Positions 62,762 to 64,000 of a DNA stretch of 64,000 nucleotides are shown here, piece by piece (position 1 is the stretch's first letter; the number at the start of each line of letters is the position of its first letter). The notes beneath the pieces are model-generated. The model was not told the origin of the DNA and searched no databases. It saw only the letters and a program-made list of their open reading frames with translations. Made by a program: the position numbers and the translations under genes. The DNA is from an uncultured Victivallales bacterium. GTDB lineage: Bacteria > Verrucomicrobiota > Lentisphaeria > Oligosphaerales > JAFGRS01. Location: assembly GCA_903837355.1 (NCBI GenBank), contig CAILUI010000172.1, positions 1 to 64,000 of the forward strand, written 5' to 3'.

Positions 62762-63985
62762 ATGCTTGGTCTGGCACTCAGAGAAATCACCCGCCGCAAG
62801 AGTCGCACCGCACTCTCCGTCTGCGGTTTCCTGTTGGTGGCGTTGCTGATCGCTGCCGGCCACTGCCTGGGCCGGGCCATCAAGAAAGCCACGTCCGAGC
62901 CGCTGAAGGTCACCGGCGCCGATCTGGTGGTGAGCCGGGAAGTGAAGCCCTGCGCCTTCCTCAAGGTCAAGCGGCCGAAGAGCCTGGGCGCCATCACCGC
63001 GAGTGAGGTGGCGGCGATCGGCAAGATTCCGGGCGTGAAGACGGCCACGGGATCGTTGGTGGTGTGGGCCTTCCATGACGGTCAGCCGACGGTAGTGACC
63101 GGCGTCGTCCCCGACAGCGTCAAGACCGGCCCGCTGCGCCAGTACCAGTCGGGCGAGCGTTGCTGCGTGCTGGAGGAAGGCCGGCTGTTTGATCCCGCCC
63201 AGGACGAGGCGGTGCTCGACAAGGACTTTGCCGCGCAGAAGGGGGTCAAGGTGGGCGACCGCGTCTTCCTGGGGCCGCGCGAGTTCACCGTCTGCGGCAT
63301 TCTGAAGGTCGCCGGGGTGGCCGTGATCGGTGGCGGCCAGGCCTATGTACCGCTGACCACCGTGCAGGAGATGCTCAAGGAAGGCGAGGTGGTCGACTAT
63401 GTCTTCGTGGCGACGCGGACCACGGATGTGGTGCCGGCGGTCAGTCGTGCCATCGAAGAGCTGATCGGCGCCGGGGCCCGAGTCAGCAGTCAGGATTCCC
63501 TCCCCAGCCAGATCAGTCAGTCCGCCGCGATGACGGCGGCCGGCTCCGGGGCGTTCGTTTTCCTGATCCTGGTGATCGGCGGTCTGCTCATCGTACGCTC
63601 CGCGTTGTCGTCGGTGCGCGAACGCGTCGTCGAGATCGGCATCCTGCGTGCCTTGGGCTGGCGCAAACGGCACGTGGTGTCATTGCTCAGTTGGGAGACC
63701 ACGCTGCAGGGTATTCTCGGTGCGGTTCCCGGCGTCGTCTTGGGGTACGTCGTCGCCTTCGTCATCTGCGCCCAGCTCAATCTCAGCCTGCCGTCCAGCT
63801 TCGACTCCTACCCACCGTGTGCCACCACTGCGCCGGCGCTGACGCTGACGCTGGAGCCACGCGTGGCGCTTGACGGCGTTGCCATCACCCTCCTGTTGAC
63901 TGTAGCCCTGGCGGTGGCCGCGGGGCTGATTGCGGGCCGCTATGCCGCCGCGCGCGCGCCCATGGACTCCCTGCGACAGCCCTAG
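62762..63985 (+). CDS. ABC transporter permease (MacB/FtsX type)
   Basis: The 407-residue protein has a first TM helix (about 18-36, LSVCGFLLVALLIAAGHCLG), a large periplasmic MacB-PCD-like domain (about 45-255), and three C-terminal helices of the FtsX fold, with the typical VRERVVEIGILRALGWRKRHV loop that contacts the ATPase. It is probably the permease of a lipoprotein-release or efflux system. An ATG at 63988 starts 2 bp after its stop and would begin the next gene, likely the ATPase, cut by the window end. Confidence 0.88.
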   Translation: MLGLALREITRRKSRTALSVCGFLLVALLIAAGHCLGRAIKKATSEPLKVTGADLVVSREVKPCAFLKVKRPKSLGAITASEVAAIGKIPGVKTATGSLVVWAFHDGQPTVVTGVVPDSVKTGPLRQYQSGERCCVLEEGRLFDPAQDEAVLDKDFAAQKGVKVGDRVFLGPREFTVCGILKVAGVAVIGGGQAYVPLTTVQEMLKEGEVVDYVFVATRTTDVVPAVSRAIEELIGAGARVSSQDSLPSQISQSAAMTAAGSGAFVFLILVIGGLLIVRSALSSVRERVVEIGILRALGWRKRHVVSLLSWETTLQGILGAVPGVVLGYVVAFVICAQLNLSLPSSFDSYPPCATTAPALTLTLEPRVALDGVAITLLLTVALAVAAGLIAGRYAAARAPMDSLRQP

Positions 63986-64000
63986 CCATGGGCAGGGCAC

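Overview
This is a 64 kb, high-G+C (mostly above 60%) bacterial chromosomal segment with no rRNA, tRNA, CRISPR or insertion sequence that I can recognise. The organism is probably an anaerobic, didermic glycan degrader of the PVC/Armatimonadota type (Lentisphaerota, Kiritimatiellota, Planctomycetota or a relative). I cannot fix the phylum. The evidence is an apolipoprotein N-acyltransferase (outer-membrane lipoproteins), a flavodiiron protein, a glycyl radical enzyme, a B12-type radical SAM protein, an exosortase with a PEP-CTERM-like substrate, an ECF sigma factor beside a Ser/Thr kinase, and many secreted carbohydrate-active or SGNH enzymes.

Layout. 114-3999 (minus): flavodiiron protein, metX, metW and a nitroreductase, ending in a 26-bp tandem array at the window edge. 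4264-11289 (minus): a complete trpEGDCFBA operon with a strong promoter, a 19-codon leader peptide carrying three Trp codons, and a terminator hairpin, which together form a classical attenuator. 11504-15739 (minus): a Tat-exported DUF4434 protein and a large DUF4838 protein whose N-terminal domain is strikingly AT-rich. 16176-20931 (minus): a translationally coupled PEP-CTERM-like substrate, TPR protein and exosortase. 21135-24283: a sialidase-SGNH fusion and a divergent SGNH hydrolase. 24328-34886: mixed metabolic and small genes (Gfo/Idh oxidoreductase, tandem GNAT, epimerase, PqqD-like, glycyl radical enzyme, YceH, zinc-ribbon protein, GH99-like lipoprotein, small membrane proteins, sugar-phosphate isomerase-like protein).

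35132-42364 (minus): lnt, argS, hisG, an unknown exported protein, a degenerate S41 protease and purE. 42549-53060 (all minus): GH38 alpha-mannosidase, ECF sigma factor, Ser/Thr kinase with an N-terminal zinc-finger motif and a C-terminal STN-like domain, a secreted protein made of two more copies of that domain, then a GH130-type enzyme 1 bp ahead of a hybrid histidine kinase. I regard the sigma/kinase/STN locus as the best candidate for an undescribed signalling system, possibly tied to mannoside use. 53209-59631 (plus): a secreted beta-helix protein, an alpha/beta hydrolase and a PcRGLX/YetA-like rhamnogalacturonan-lyase-type protein. 59685-63985: prmC, a B12-binding radical SAM protein and a MacB-type permease.

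Intergenic regions repeatedly carry short reiterated phrases, quasi-palindromes and a dispersed 16-nt repeat. One quasi-palindrome splits trpB from trpA in an otherwise tightly overlapping operon. Many long antisense frames exist because of the high G+C content; I left them out.
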